From positions 1 to 64,000 of the forward strand of contig JANQEU010000099.1 in the NCBI GenBank assembly GCA_028278225.1: a stretch of 64,000 nucleotides of DNA, written 5' to 3'. The DNA comes from Cyclobacteriaceae bacterium (GTDB lineage Bacteria; Bacteroidota; Bacteroidia; Cytophagales; Cyclobacteriaceae). Under the pieces are notes generated by a model. It ran no database searches, was not told the DNA's origin, and was given only the letters and a program-made list of their open reading frames with translations. Below, piece by piece: positions 25,727 through 35,721 of the stretch. The position numbers and the translations under genes were made by a program. Position 1 is the first letter of the stretch. Each line of letters starts with the position of its first letter.

Positions 25727-25855
25727 TTAAATCCAATTCCGGGTAAACAACAGTAAAAGTCCATGCTATTGCGATTCCATTGGTCAGCAAACGTAGACGA
25801 AGCGGAGTCCTGCATTTTTTATAAAAAATAGCTGGTTCAAAAAATGATCAGGTAC

Positions 25856-25890
25856 AGTGACATAGGGCTGTCACTCAGCTGGATTTTTTT
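25856..25890 (+). terminator. Possible terminator hairpin
   Basis: AGTGACA (25856-25862) and TGTCACT (25869-25875) form a perfect 7-base stem with a 6-base loop. A run of seven T follows at 25884-25890 after an 8-base gap, which is longer than usual. It could end the upstream lipoprotein transcript. It lies just before the gene at 25916. Confidence 0.4.
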
Positions 25891-25915
25891 GCTCTGAAAA
25901 TTAAAAATTACTATT

Positions 25916-26293
25916 ATGACAACACAAAATGTAGCTGATCGAATGATCCTATTGATGAGGGAGGGCAAATATGAAGAAGCCCAGAAAGAATTTTATGCTG
26001 AAGACATAGTCAGCATGGAACCGGAAGGTACACCTAAGGGGACCGTACACGGATTGGATGCCATATTGGAGAGAGGCAAGCAATGGGACGAAATGGTGGA
26101 GAAAGTTCATTCAAACGAAGTTTCGGATCCGATTGTTGCGGACAATTTTTTCTCGTGCTCGTTGAAATCCAGGATAACTTTTAAAGGAAACCCTGAGCCT
26201 GTGGATATGGAAGAGATATGTGTTTACGAGGTATCAAACGGGAAAATTGTGAAAGAGCAGTTTTTCTACACGCCAATGCCGGAGGTTGTTTAA
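25916..26293 (+). CDS. SnoaL-like domain protein
   Basis: This 125-residue cytoplasmic protein matches the SnoaL-like/NTF2 superfamily: helices at 3-25 (VADRMILLMREGKYEEAQKE), then the YAEDIVSMEP strand, the central region with GLDAILERGKQW, and the final strands VDMEEICVYEVSNGKIV and EQFFYT. Members include small cyclases, isomerases and stress-induced proteins. No active-site signature is visible. The preceding lipoprotein gene has a similar fold but low sequence likeness. A strong palindrome follows the stop codon. Confidence 0.8.
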   Translation: MTTQNVADRMILLMREGKYEEAQKEFYAEDIVSMEPEGTPKGTVHGLDAILERGKQWDEMVEKVHSNEVSDPIVADNFFSCSLKSRITFKGNPEPVDMEEICVYEVSNGKIVKEQFFYTPMPEVV

Positions 26294-26311
26294 GAAAATT
26301 ATTCTTTCGGA

Positions 26312-26346
26312 GGATCTGGCGCGGAAGTTACTTCCGCGCCAGATCC
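26312..26346. repeat. Dispersed GCGCGGAAG palindrome, copy 1
   Basis: Arms 26312-26327 and 26331-26346 form a perfect 16-base stem closed by TTA. The inner 10 bases (GGCGCGGAAG and complement) are identical to those at 47212-47246, while the outer bases differ but stay complementary. It lies 19 bases after the SnoaL-like gene's stop and may act as its terminator or mRNA 3' stabiliser, but no T-run follows. Confidence 0.7.
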
Positions 26347-26417
26347 TATCCGTCAATTCCCGGGGTAACAATATGCGGGTATCTTCAGTATATTAACTAA
26401 ACCTGAAATGAAAGACC

Positions 26418-26966
26418 ATGAAATACCTGTCATACTCAATCCTTTTTTTCAGTTCATTGATGACCATTGCGCAGGATGATACTACTCCCAGGTACATTTG
26501 TCCGCCCTGTCCGGTTGATTGCCACAACGAAACATACGACAAGCCGGGAAATTGTCCGGTTTGCAATATGGAGCTCTTAAATGCCAATAACATCAATGAA
26601 GGCTTGAATTATACGCATATCTACCCAAAGGATGTCTGCGACATTGTGTCCAAAAATCCTGAAGTATTGTTATTGGATGTCCGCACGGTGGGGGAGTTTA
26701 CAGGTGAAACGTCAAACCTGGGTAAACTTAGGAATGCCATTAACATTCCCATCCAGGAGCTTGCAGACAGGATAGCGGAATTGGATGCATACAAAGAAAA
26801 TGAAATAATTGTCTACTGTTCAGTAAGTATGAGGAGCCCCAGAGCAAGCAAATTGTTGTCTGACAATGGTTTTGGAAATATCAAAAATATGCTTGGGGGC
26901 ATGACAACATGGAACAGTGCTGCGGTGGAGGAAGTGACCTGCAAGAATGATCTGTTGGTGAAATAA
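26418..26966 (+). CDS. Secreted rhodanese with N-terminal metal-binding segment
   Basis: The 182-residue protein has a signal peptide (YLSYSILFFSSLMTIAQ) and a short Cys-rich segment, CPPCPVDCHNETYDKPGNC with a following PVCNMEL, like the heavy-metal-binding domain of copper efflux proteins. A single rhodanese domain then spans about residues 65-175 (LLLDVRTVGEF, NAINIPIQEL). The active-site Cys is at about 134 in IIVYCSVSMRSPR. Rhodanese domains transfer sulfane sulfur or bind anions. The pairing with a metal-binding segment in the periplasm suggests a role in thiol or copper chemistry, which is inferred. A hairpin follows. Confidence 0.83.
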   Translation: MKYLSYSILFFSSLMTIAQDDTTPRYICPPCPVDCHNETYDKPGNCPVCNMELLNANNINEGLNYTHIYPKDVCDIVSKNPEVLLLDVRTVGEFTGETSNLGKLRNAINIPIQELADRIAELDAYKENEIIVYCSVSMRSPRASKLLSDNGFGNIKNMLGGMTTWNSAAVEEVTCKNDLLVK

Positions 26967-26977
26967 CTACTAAAAAA

Positions 26978-27003
26978 GGGCACCCGTCAACGGACGGGTA
27001 CCC
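26978..27003 (+). terminator. Hairpin after the rhodanese gene
   Basis: GGGCACCCGTC (26978-26988) pairs with GACGGGTACCC (26993-27003) with one C-A mismatch and loop AACG. No T-run follows, so it may be an mRNA 3' end structure rather than a classical terminator. Confidence 0.4.
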
Positions 27004-27185
27004 CATCATTAAGAACCAGCTATGAAATAGTTACTCGCTATCTCATAACAAAATTGGCATTTTTATGTCTTAACCGGGTTTTAGATCGGTCAACCGGGAG
27101 TTATCTCCGCTGAACAGTAATATTTACCGCATGAATATATAACTAATCAAATAAAAAATTGACTTATTTGGATAATTTCTGGTAA

Positions 27186-28088
27186 CTATTCTTTGATTTC
27201 AGCGGTTCCTGATCCTGAGCTTACCCTAATTCTGACATCTTTTGAACCAATTTTTTTAGTCTTCTTGATGACAGTATTATAGCCGTTATCAATTTCTTCT
27301 TCCGTATCGAATTCGAACGGAGCGGTTATTCTGCCATTACGTTTATTGGCTTCCATTACAATTTCGCCCTCGATCTTATTTCCACTGAAATCCAATACGG
27401 CATCACCTGACCCGCTATTGAGGGAAATATCATAGTCCAGCGAAGCTGCCAACTCAATTTCTACATCTCCCGATCCGGCATTGAAGCTACTGCCTCCATC
27501 CAATGCAATACCTGACCCTTCGATATCTCCACTTCCGGTGTTGGCACTGACCTCCGCAAGAATGTCATCCAGTTCGATATCACCCGATCCGGTGTTCATC
27601 TTGAGTTCCCCCTTCATATCCTCTGCTTCAATATCTCCTGAGCCGGTGTTGATCCTGAAGTCACCCTCGGCACCTGAAATCTCGAAATCTCCCGAGCCGG
27701 AATTCATGTCCGCCTCCATAACCAGATCTGAAATTGACACATCACCGGAGCCGGTGTTGAACTCTACTTCCGTGTCATCCGGCATTGCGATGGTCCATGT
27801 TGCTGATCCACTGTAACTCCGGTTGCGATTGTTTCTATCTTCTTTGATGATGAGGGTTGATCCACGTTGTTCGATCGTAGGATTATAATCGATGTTGTAT
27901 GTGTGGATCAATTCCACCGAAATTTCTCCTCCTGTGGATTTTTTGAAGATTGCATCTCCCGATGCAACACTCATCTCGATTTCATCGATTCCGGAGAACG
28001 TTCTTGATATCGTTTCCTGCGCTATTGAAGCAAATGCTACCCCAATCCCGACGAGTGTTAAAATGGGTCTTAAAATATTCCTGTTCAT
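27186..28088 (-). CDS. DUF4097-like GSGD-repeat secreted protein
   Basis: The 300-residue protein has a signal peptide (NRNILRPILTLVGIGVAFAS, ending near IAQ). About residue 110 onwards carries eight or so repeats of a beta-strand unit with the core NTGSGDIE/NSGSGDFE, spaced about 17-22 residues apart. This is typical of the DUF4097/putative auto-transporter adhesin (head GIN) superfamily with a right-handed beta-helix. Such proteins are exported and their function is unknown, with adhesion often proposed. The gene is isolated on the minus strand. Confidence 0.82.
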   Translation of the reverse strand: MNRNILRPILTLVGIGVAFASIAQETISRTFSGIDEIEMSVASGDAIFKKSTGGEISVELIHTYNIDYNPTIEQRGSTLIIKEDRNNRNRSYSGSATWTIAMPDDTEVEFNTGSGDVSISDLVMEADMNSGSGDFEISGAEGDFRINTGSGDIEAEDMKGELKMNTGSGDIELDDILAEVSANTGSGDIEGSGIALDGGSSFNAGSGDVEIELAASLDYDISLNSGSGDAVLDFSGNKIEGEIVMEANKRNGRITAPFEFDTEEEIDNGYNTVIKKTKKIGSKDVRIRVSSGSGTAEIKE

Positions 28089-28334
28089 GATCTGTAAGTT
28101 TGATTAAGTAATTCGGGATAAAGAGAATTCAAATTGTGAAAGGTTGCATCTATCAATCTGAATGTTAATTGAAACCTAGCTTTTCATTGTGGGGGAATCC
28201 TGGAAGTTATCAGGCTATGAGTGCTGTATTGATCTTTATATAGAGCAGTTGCCGTGCAAAAAATGCTTTCCAAGTAAAGCAAAATATGTGAATATTGCTC
28301 TTATAAAGTAATAGTGGTTCATGTTGTAGATGTG

Positions 28335-30695
28335 TCACTCGTATCGCAATGAATCAACGGGATTAGCTAATGCTGCTCTCAGCGTATTGCTTCCTACTGA
28401 TATTATGGCAATTAAAATGGATAGAAAACCTGCAACTATGAAAACGTCGAGACCAATTGACATTCTGTTGGCAAATCCATCTAACCACTTGTTCATCAAA
28501 AAGTAAATCAGGGGCCAAGAGATTAGATTAGATATTAGAACCAGGTAAACAAATTGCCTGGAAAAGAAAATTGTAAGTGAGGAAATGGAAGCACCTAAAA
28601 CTTTCCTGATCCCAATTTCTTTCACTTTTTGAGAAACGGTGAAAGTTGCCAATCCAAAAAGACCAAGACAGGCTGTTAAAATAGCGATGGTAGAGAAGAC
28701 AGAAAAGATTTGGAAATATTCCTTTTCCGTTTGATACAATTGAGCTAAATCTTCTGTTAAGAAAGTATAGGAGAATTCATCATCAGGATTTACCGTATTC
28801 CAGACATTTTCTATCCGGGTTATGGTTTGAGGTAGTTCCTTTGTGTTCAGTCGGATTAAGACAAATCGGAAAAATTTTTCTTCATGAAAAAAAATAATTG
28901 GTTCGATTCCATCATAGAGCGATTCAAAGTGAAAATCAGCAACAACACCAATTATTCTGTCTTCTTCCATTCCCGGAACTGACCCGGCACCTTCAACAAA
29001 TTCAACCGGATCCTCATAACCGAAAATCTTCATCGCCTTTTCAGTAATGATTACAGCATTACTTTCTTCTTTATCCCGGAAATACCTTCCGGCAAGAAGA
29101 GGAATTCCCAATGTTTTAAAAAAATGACCATCCACAGGCTGGTATGGCATATTCTCCTCCCCTTCAAGAAACACAATGTTATTATGGTTTTCAGTCAGGG
29201 ATTTTCCAGTTGCTCCCACGTTTATAATTGATGGAATTCTCCGTAATTCGTTTCTCAATACATCATAGCTCGTTTTGGACTCCTCTGATAATAAGGGAAC
29301 TGTAATAATCCCGTTAGCATCGTACCCCATAGATTTTTCTTTAAGAAAATTCCATTGGTTCAAGATGATCAATGTAGCACATATTATGAATGTTGATATT
29401 GAGAATTGAACAATTACGAGCGTCCTCTTAAGAGCAACAATATAATTACCAGAATAGCCTTTCCCTTTAAGCGCAACGATCGGATTGAAGGATGAAATAA
29501 AGAATGCCGGATATCCACCCGAAATCAATCCAATTACAGCAGTGATTCCAAGCCCTGCAAACAGGTAGACCAGAGGTAGATCATTCAAACTCAATGATCT
29601 ATTTGTGAATTGCTGAAATGGATCCAACATCAATTGGACTAAGGTAAGGGCGATAATCAATGCAATTACTGTCGTCAAAAAGGATTCGAGAAGAAACTGG
29701 ACAATGATTTGATTTTTTTCAGCACCGAATGTTTTCTTAATACCCACCTCCTTTGCCCTTCGGATGGCCATTGAGGTCGCGAGATTCAAGTAGCTAATAC
29801 AAGCTATCACTAAAATCATAATAGCTACTGCCAGTAAAGCATTCGAGTATACCGGATCGCCAATTGGCACCTGAGTTCCGACTAAATCAGTCCTGAAATG
29901 GACATCCGTCAATGGGACCAGTTCAAAATCAGTAAATCTCCTGAACCAATAATCCGCTGTAGATTCGATAATCTGATTTACCTGAATTTCAATGTTTTGA
30001 GGATCAACCCGGTTTTCAAGCTTTACATATGTATGGTATGTTTGCGCGATCCATGAATTCATCAGGCTTTCATTTTCAACTATGTCCCTGTTTTCAAGGG
30101 ACATGAAATAATTGTACCTGAATTGGCTGTTCTGAGGAATGTCTTCAACAATTCCGGTTATTATGAATTGCTGATCACCAATTTGGACGGCTTCGCCCAA
30201 TCCAATTTTCTCTCCAAAGATCCTTTCCTTCTGAGAAACTGAGATCACAAGGCTGTTTGGATTCTCTAAGGCATTTTGGGTATTTCCTTGTATCAAATTG
30301 ATAGAAAGGAAATCGAATATGTGTTTATCTGCATAAACAAACCTCGAAATATCTAATTCAACCTCTCCGTAAGTCAATCTTTTAAGTTCCTCCATGCTGC
30401 CATTGATTCTCAGCATGGATTTAACTCCGGTAAGATTTCCATCCAATTTTGATACAACCTGGTGTGAAATTGGAGACAATCTAAAATGGTCATTAGCGAA
30501 CCACATTTCCATCACAATCTGGTGGATCCGATCAGCATCCTTATGAAACTTGTCATAGCTCCGCTCGTGCTGGACATACAGAAGAAGAAGAAAAGCGGTA
30601 GCCAGGCCAATACCCAACCCGAAGATGTTAATTAAGGAGAATACCTTATTCCGGAGCAGATTTCTGATTCCGATCTTGATATAGCTCCGAAACAT
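28335..30695 (-). CDS. FtsX-like ABC transporter permease (MacB type)
   Basis: This 786-residue protein starts with the signature RNLLRNKVFSLINIFGLGIG and an N-terminal membrane helix, followed by a periplasmic MacB-type core domain, a first FtsX membrane block (about 285-450, SMAIRRAKEVGIKKTFGA), a second periplasmic domain, and a second FtsX block ending in three helices (KVKEIGIRKVLGAS; LANPVDSLRYE). Two FtsX domains in one chain form a complete permease half pair. It is the last gene of a three-gene minus-strand operon (2 bases after its neighbour). No ATPase gene is nearby. Substrates of such Bacteroidota permeases are mostly unknown; roles in lipoprotein, peptide or drug export have been suggested for the family. 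Confidence 0.9.
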   Translation of the reverse strand: MFRSYIKIGIRNLLRNKVFSLINIFGLGIGLATAFLLLLYVQHERSYDKFHKDADRIHQIVMEMWFANDHFRLSPISHQVVSKLDGNLTGVKSMLRINGSMEELKRLTYGEVELDISRFVYADKHIFDFLSINLIQGNTQNALENPNSLVISVSQKERIFGEKIGLGEAVQIGDQQFIITGIVEDIPQNSQFRYNYFMSLENRDIVENESLMNSWIAQTYHTYVKLENRVDPQNIEIQVNQIIESTADYWFRRFTDFELVPLTDVHFRTDLVGTQVPIGDPVYSNALLAVAIMILVIACISYLNLATSMAIRRAKEVGIKKTFGAEKNQIIVQFLLESFLTTVIALIIALTLVQLMLDPFQQFTNRSLSLNDLPLVYLFAGLGITAVIGLISGGYPAFFISSFNPIVALKGKGYSGNYIVALKRTLVIVQFSISTFIICATLIILNQWNFLKEKSMGYDANGIITVPLLSEESKTSYDVLRNELRRIPSIINVGATGKSLTENHNNIVFLEGEENMPYQPVDGHFFKTLGIPLLAGRYFRDKEESNAVIITEKAMKIFGYEDPVEFVEGAGSVPGMEEDRIIGVVADFHFESLYDGIEPIIFFHEEKFFRFVLIRLNTKELPQTITRIENVWNTVNPDDEFSYTFLTEDLAQLYQTEKEYFQIFSVFSTIAILTACLGLFGLATFTVSQKVKEIGIRKVLGASISSLTIFFSRQFVYLVLISNLISWPLIYFLMNKWLDGFANRMSIGLDVFIVAGFLSILIAIISVGSNTLRAALANPVDSLRYE

Positions 30696-30697
30696 AA

Positions 30698-33082
30698 CTA
30701 TTCGTATCTCAGGGACTCAACAGGATTCACCAGACTTGCTTTGATGGAATTGCCTCCAACCGATAGCAGGGCGATGATGAGAGACAGTAACCCCGTCACT
30801 AAAAATACACCAATGCCTATAGTAGTCCTGTACGGGAATTTTTCAAGCCAGCCATTCATGATAAAATAGGCAAGCGGCCAGGAGATCACGTTTGCGGCAA
30901 TGACAAGCGTCGTAAACTTTCTGGAAAGCAACAACGCTATCGATCCGGCGGATGCACCCAGCGTTTTTCTGATGCCAATTTCCTTAATCTTCTGTGATAC
31001 AGTAAAACTTGCCAGACCGAACAGACCCAGGCACGCAATGAATATTGCCAGACCTGAGAAGACGGTAAAGATCCAAAAGAATTGTTGTTCCGAATGGTAG
31101 GCCTGTTCAACTTCCTTGTTGACAAACATGTAGTTGAATTCGTCGGTAGGATTTACTTCTTTCCAAACCGAGGTTATGGCCTCCAGGGACCGCTCAATAT
31201 CCGCAGTATTGATTTTCGCGTAGGCATAATTATACCAATTGGCATTGTAAAAAAATGCGACCGGCCCCAATTTTGTATAGAGCGGTTCGAAGTGAAAATC
31301 ATCCACAACTCCGATTACTTTATAAGTGTGATCACCCATCTGAGCGGTTGTGCCTATCACGTTGTCAATTCCCAGTAATTCGACAGCCGTTTTGTTCAGG
31401 ATCATGGCACTGGAATCTGAGGCAATGTTAGGAGAGAAGTTTCTACCGGATATCAGGGAAATATTGAAAGTTGTAAAGAAATGTTCATCGATGGATTCCA
31501 GCGGGATCGAATGCGTTTCTCCGTTAATATCCATTGTCCCAAATCCATCGTATCTACCCGTGGGTGATTTGCTGCAGGCGCTTACATTCGTCACGTTGGA
31601 CTGCTTAAGGAGCTCGGATCTTAATAAATGATAATTATCTACGGACTTCCGTGAGGTAAGCCTCATGAATACAATCTGGTCTGTTTCAATCCCTTTTGCC
31701 TTTTCCCTCATGTATTCCCACTGATTCAATATGATTATGGTCGCGCAAATCAAAAATGTAGAAATAACAAACTGTGTAACAACCAGTCCCTTGCGTAAAA
31801 CAACGGACCCGCTAACAACCTTGAATGATTTACCGGACAGGGTTCTGATGGGCTGAAATGAAGACAGGAAGAAAGCCGGGTAAGTACCGGACAGGATTCC
31901 TAATGCAATCAACAAAACAAACCCGATAAGAAAATAATTATAAGGGAGGGTGAATAAACTCAATGTGCGGCCTGTAAGACCATTAAAAAACGGGAGAGAT
32001 AACTGTACCAAAGTGATCGCGAAAACCGCAGCAATGCTTAATGTGAGAACTGACTCAAATAGAAATTGAAAAACCAATTGCTTTTTTCCGGCGCCCACAG
32101 CTTTTTTGATCCCTACTTCTTTCGCTCTCTTTGTGGCGAGAGAAGTGGCCAGGTTCATGTAATTGATACAGGCAATAAGAATCACAAACAAGGCAATTGC
32201 CATCAGCAAGCGGACGTAAGTTGCATCACCTGTAGGCTCAATTTCTTCCTTCAGATGGGATTTTAAGTGTATGTCTAACAAAGGTTGCGTACTCAAGTAG
32301 GCCCATTCCTGATACCATTCCGGCGCATTGGAATCGATCATTTCTTTCAACCCGTCATGGACTTTGTCAATGTCTGCACCAGGATGAAGTTTTATGTAGC
32401 TATTTTGCGACGTCCATCCCCATGATTTAGCCATGTTCGGAGCGTAATTCTCCATTGCCAGCTGCGAGAAGAAATAGCCATAATGAAAATGACTGTTTGA
32501 AGGAATATCCTTCACTATTCCCGTCACCTGGAAATCAGTTGATACATCATTGTAAATAGTCCTGTGAGTCACCGTTTTTCCCATGGGATCCTCTGACCCG
32601 AACAGTTTTTTTGCTTCACTTTCAGTGATCACAACGGAGGTTGGCTCGTCAAGAGCGGTACCGGGATCACCTGATATCAGTTCAAAAGTGAAAAATGAAA
32701 ACATGTTAGGATCGGCGAATGTCATGTTATTGGTGATATTGATCCTTTTATCACCATAAATAACCTCCCTCTGACTGTTGAAGGTATAGTACATCCTGAA
32801 AAAAGATTCGATTTCGGGGAATGTCTCGGCCATGAGCGGTGCAATACGGTGGGCGGTTGTGGTGGTAGTGGTATAGGAATCCCCGTTCTTAAATGACAGC
32901 GTCACCCTGTGGATACGATCCGCGTCAGCATGAAAATTATCATAGCTTACCTCATGGGATGTATAAAGCAGGATCAAAATAGCAGCAGTTAGTCCTATGG
33001 CCAGTCCCATGATATTTAGCATGGAAAAAACCTTGTTACGGGACAGGTTTCGGATGCTGATCTTCAGAAAATTTCTAATCAT
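30698..33082 (-). CDS. FtsX-like ABC transporter permease (MacB type)
   Basis: This 794-residue permease has the same organisation as its neighbours: N-terminal helix (NKVFSMLNIMGLAIGLTAAI), periplasmic MacB-type core, first FtsX block with ATKRAKEVGIKKAVGAG, second periplasmic part with GRNFSPNIASDS and final FtsX block with KIKEIGIRKTLGAS and the closing SLRYE. It lies 12 bases after the upstream permease and 2 bases before the next, so all three are cotranscribed. The paralogues align along their whole length, showing an origin by tandem duplication. No ATP-binding partner is in the window. Confidence 0.9.
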   Translation of the reverse strand: MIRNFLKISIRNLSRNKVFSMLNIMGLAIGLTAAILILLYTSHEVSYDNFHADADRIHRVTLSFKNGDSYTTTTTTAHRIAPLMAETFPEIESFFRMYYTFNSQREVIYGDKRINITNNMTFADPNMFSFFTFELISGDPGTALDEPTSVVITESEAKKLFGSEDPMGKTVTHRTIYNDVSTDFQVTGIVKDIPSNSHFHYGYFFSQLAMENYAPNMAKSWGWTSQNSYIKLHPGADIDKVHDGLKEMIDSNAPEWYQEWAYLSTQPLLDIHLKSHLKEEIEPTGDATYVRLLMAIALFVILIACINYMNLATSLATKRAKEVGIKKAVGAGKKQLVFQFLFESVLTLSIAAVFAITLVQLSLPFFNGLTGRTLSLFTLPYNYFLIGFVLLIALGILSGTYPAFFLSSFQPIRTLSGKSFKVVSGSVVLRKGLVVTQFVISTFLICATIIILNQWEYMREKAKGIETDQIVFMRLTSRKSVDNYHLLRSELLKQSNVTNVSACSKSPTGRYDGFGTMDINGETHSIPLESIDEHFFTTFNISLISGRNFSPNIASDSSAMILNKTAVELLGIDNVIGTTAQMGDHTYKVIGVVDDFHFEPLYTKLGPVAFFYNANWYNYAYAKINTADIERSLEAITSVWKEVNPTDEFNYMFVNKEVEQAYHSEQQFFWIFTVFSGLAIFIACLGLFGLASFTVSQKIKEIGIRKTLGASAGSIALLLSRKFTTLVIAANVISWPLAYFIMNGWLEKFPYRTTIGIGVFLVTGLLSLIIALLSVGGNSIKASLVNPVESLRYE

Positions 33083-33094
33083 GATTGTTAGGTA

Positions 33095-35560
33095 TTATTC
33101 GTAGCGCAGAGAATCCACAGGATTCATGCTTACCGATTTCAGTAGTCTGGAAAGGATGGTGAGAATAGCCACGGTTATCACAAATCCCAGTGGTATGAAC
33201 AGTAGCCATATCCCTAATTCTATTCTGAATGTATAGTTTTCCAGCCATTTCTGCATTAAAAACCATGCAACAGGCATAGAGATCATATACGCAATCAGGA
33301 TAGTTATGAAATAATTCTTTGAAAGCAAAATGACGAGATTGGAAGTCCGGGCTCCCAGAACCTTTCGGATCCCTATTTCTTTCGTTCGCTGCTGGAGGGT
33401 GAAGGAGGTCAGCCCGAACAATCCAAGACAAGCGATCAGGATGGCAAGACTGGAAAAAGTGCTGAAAATGAGCCCGAATTGGTCATCGGATTCATATTGT
33501 CTGTCATAGAATTCATCGAGAAAGAAGTAGTCAAATTGATTATCGGGAAATGCCTTTTGCCAGTTATCCCCGATTGTTTTTGTTAAATCGGCAATCCGGT
33601 CTTTGGCAGCTGATTTGGAGAGCTGACCATAATTATCAAATTTCACAAAATAGAATTCCGTCCATGAAGATAACAGGAAGGCAATAGGCTTAATATCATG
33701 ATGGAGAGAAATGTGATTATGATTTTCAATTACACCTCTTACTTCCAGGGGCCTGGATCCATAGAATCCCGAAAGTTCAGCTCCTATGGCATCCTCAGGA
33801 TTTTCAAAGCCCAGGAGCTCCGATAGTTTTTCATTGATCACCACGTCTCCCTTTTCCCATGGATCGTCACCTTGTCGCAACTTTCGCCCGGCAATTGCTT
33901 CCAGGGCGAAGAAGTCCAGGTACTCTACCCCGCAGGAAAGTAACCGCACGTCTATCGCTTCGTTGGAGGTTTTGGTACTCAGGTAGAGGTGTGCATTCCA
34001 GTTGATAGGTGTACCAGGTACTTCCCCACCATTTGTCACCATGGTAATCCCGCTTGTTTTCATCACTTCGGTTTTGAAGGTGTTGTAGCTAACAATATCC
34101 TTGCGGTCCTGACTGGTTATGTCACCGGGAGGAGCTTTTATGACCATGATGTCTTTTAGGGAAACGCCCAGGTCGGAAGACTTCATAAAGTTTACCTGTT
34201 TGTTGACGGTAAGCGTTGTGGCTATCAGGAGAAAGGTAATAATAAACTGTAAGGAGACCAGGGCACTTCTTAAACCGACACCACCTATCTTTTGAGGTTT
34301 TCTATTCCCGAGCAAAATGTTACTGGTGTTGAAGGCCCTGAGAATTATTGCCGGATAATATCCAATAATCACGGTTCCTATTGTCACGATGAGAAAAAGT
34401 ATGAGAACAGTATCGATGTTTTCAAGAATATTGAATTCAAGGTTTGTCAGGTTTGCCAGGAAGGGACTCGCTAACTGGGTGAAGGTCATTGCCACCATAA
34501 ATGAAAGAACGTTCAGAAAAACGGCTTCCATCATAAACAGAGAGGTGATTTGACCGGTGGAAGATCCCATGGCTTTTCTGATACCGACTTCCTTCATTCT
34601 GTCCACGGCCTTGACCAGCGCCAGGTTAAGGTAATTGATCCAGGCGATGATCAGTATGATCAGTGCTATCGCACTCAAAGCTACCACCAGCCTGATATCG
34701 ACACCCTGCACAAAATCAGGTCCCGTGTAGTTCAGGTGGATCTTATTCATGGGCATCAAATGATAAGAAATATCATAACCGTAGCCGGCAAGACCTTCCT
34801 TTGAGTGTTTTTCATATAATTCGCTCAGGTGGAGATTGATCTTCTCTGTGTTGGCGGATTCGTCCAGTAAGAGATAGCTGTAAAAGACATTGTTGTACCA
34901 GCTGGTTCTTGATTTGGTATGAAAATCGATGGATTTCATAGATACGAGAACGCCGAAATTTAAATGTGTCTTTTTCGGAAGGTCCGCGATGACAGCAACC
35001 AGCTCATAGTCCTGTGGTCCGTCATTACCACTCAGGGTAAAGGTCTGACCTATGGCTGCATCGAAATCTTTAAAATATTTTTGAGCGGAAGAACTCGTCA
35101 AAATTGCCTTGAGCGGCGCATCAAAATCGGCAATGCTGCCTGCCAGTATCCTGAAATCAAAAATGTCAAAGATTGATCGGTCCACGCCGTATACCAAGGG
35201 CTCATCAAAAGTGAGAACATTTTCTCCTTTATAAATAATCGCATTATTCAGGTAATTCAGGCCCCAAAATCGTCCATAGGCTAATACATCAGGAGATTCT
35301 TCGGTGATGGTGGGAGCGTACATGGCAGCTGTCATACCACGTTCTCCCAGATCCTGACCATTCCTGGAGCCGGTAATGTGAATTCGAAAGATTTGATCCG
35401 ATCTGGAATGATGCCTGTCGAATGTTGAATGGAAGAAAACAAACTGTGCAATGACCAGGCACGCAGACATTCCCACTGCCAGACCCATTACATTGATGAA
35501 AGAGAATGTTTTATTCTTCTTTGCCTGTCGCATTATCGTCAGAAGATAATTCCTTAGCAT
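33095..35560 (-). CDS. FtsX-like ABC transporter permease (MacB type)
   Basis: This 821-residue permease is the first gene of the three-permease operon. It carries the N-terminal helix (NVMGLAVGMSACLVIAQFVF), a MacB-type periplasmic domain, FtsX blocks with VDRMKEVGIRKAMGSS and RTKEIGIRKVLGART, and the conserved C-terminal NPVDSLRYE. A sigma-54-like promoter candidate lies at 35587-35602. Together with the NtrC-type regulator and kinase at 41-44 kb this hints at signal-dependent expression, which is inferred. The family has an outward-facing mechanotransmission mechanism in MacB; the ATPase would have to be encoded elsewhere. Confidence 0.9.
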   Translation of the reverse strand: MLRNYLLTIMRQAKKNKTFSFINVMGLAVGMSACLVIAQFVFFHSTFDRHHSRSDQIFRIHITGSRNGQDLGERGMTAAMYAPTITEESPDVLAYGRFWGLNYLNNAIIYKGENVLTFDEPLVYGVDRSIFDIFDFRILAGSIADFDAPLKAILTSSSAQKYFKDFDAAIGQTFTLSGNDGPQDYELVAVIADLPKKTHLNFGVLVSMKSIDFHTKSRTSWYNNVFYSYLLLDESANTEKINLHLSELYEKHSKEGLAGYGYDISYHLMPMNKIHLNYTGPDFVQGVDIRLVVALSAIALIILIIAWINYLNLALVKAVDRMKEVGIRKAMGSSTGQITSLFMMEAVFLNVLSFMVAMTFTQLASPFLANLTNLEFNILENIDTVLILFLIVTIGTVIIGYYPAIILRAFNTSNILLGNRKPQKIGGVGLRSALVSLQFIITFLLIATTLTVNKQVNFMKSSDLGVSLKDIMVIKAPPGDITSQDRKDIVSYNTFKTEVMKTSGITMVTNGGEVPGTPINWNAHLYLSTKTSNEAIDVRLLSCGVEYLDFFALEAIAGRKLRQGDDPWEKGDVVINEKLSELLGFENPEDAIGAELSGFYGSRPLEVRGVIENHNHISLHHDIKPIAFLLSSWTEFYFVKFDNYGQLSKSAAKDRIADLTKTIGDNWQKAFPDNQFDYFFLDEFYDRQYESDDQFGLIFSTFSSLAILIACLGLFGLTSFTLQQRTKEIGIRKVLGARTSNLVILLSKNYFITILIAYMISMPVAWFLMQKWLENYTFRIELGIWLLFIPLGFVITVAILTILSRLLKSVSMNPVDSLRYE

Positions 35561-35586
35561 ATCCGTCTACAATTTTGAGATTTACA

Positions 35587-35602
35587 GTCAACACATATGC
35601 CA
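35587..35602 (-). promoter_or_regulatory. Sigma-54-like promoter candidate before permease operon
   Basis: On the minus strand the sequence TGGCATATGTGTTGAC fits the -24/-12 layout: GG, ten bases, then GA in place of GC. The -24 part (TGGCA) matches well; the -12 part (TTGA) deviates by one base. It ends 27 bases upstream of the permease start codon. It has not been verified. Confidence 0.4.
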
Positions 35603-35721
35603 GGCATATAAAGAGCTGATAATCAGTTAAATAGATTTAGATGATCCTAACGCAAACTGTTTCAGGGTGGAACAGTTATATTATTATGGAACACAAATTT
35701 CTTTCTCGAACGGTAATGCTG

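Noticed and set aside
25814-25829. Perfect A/T palindrome ATTTTTTATAAAAAAT as a regulatory site
   Set aside because: It is low-complexity A/T sequence that could arise by chance, and no regulator gene is adjacent.
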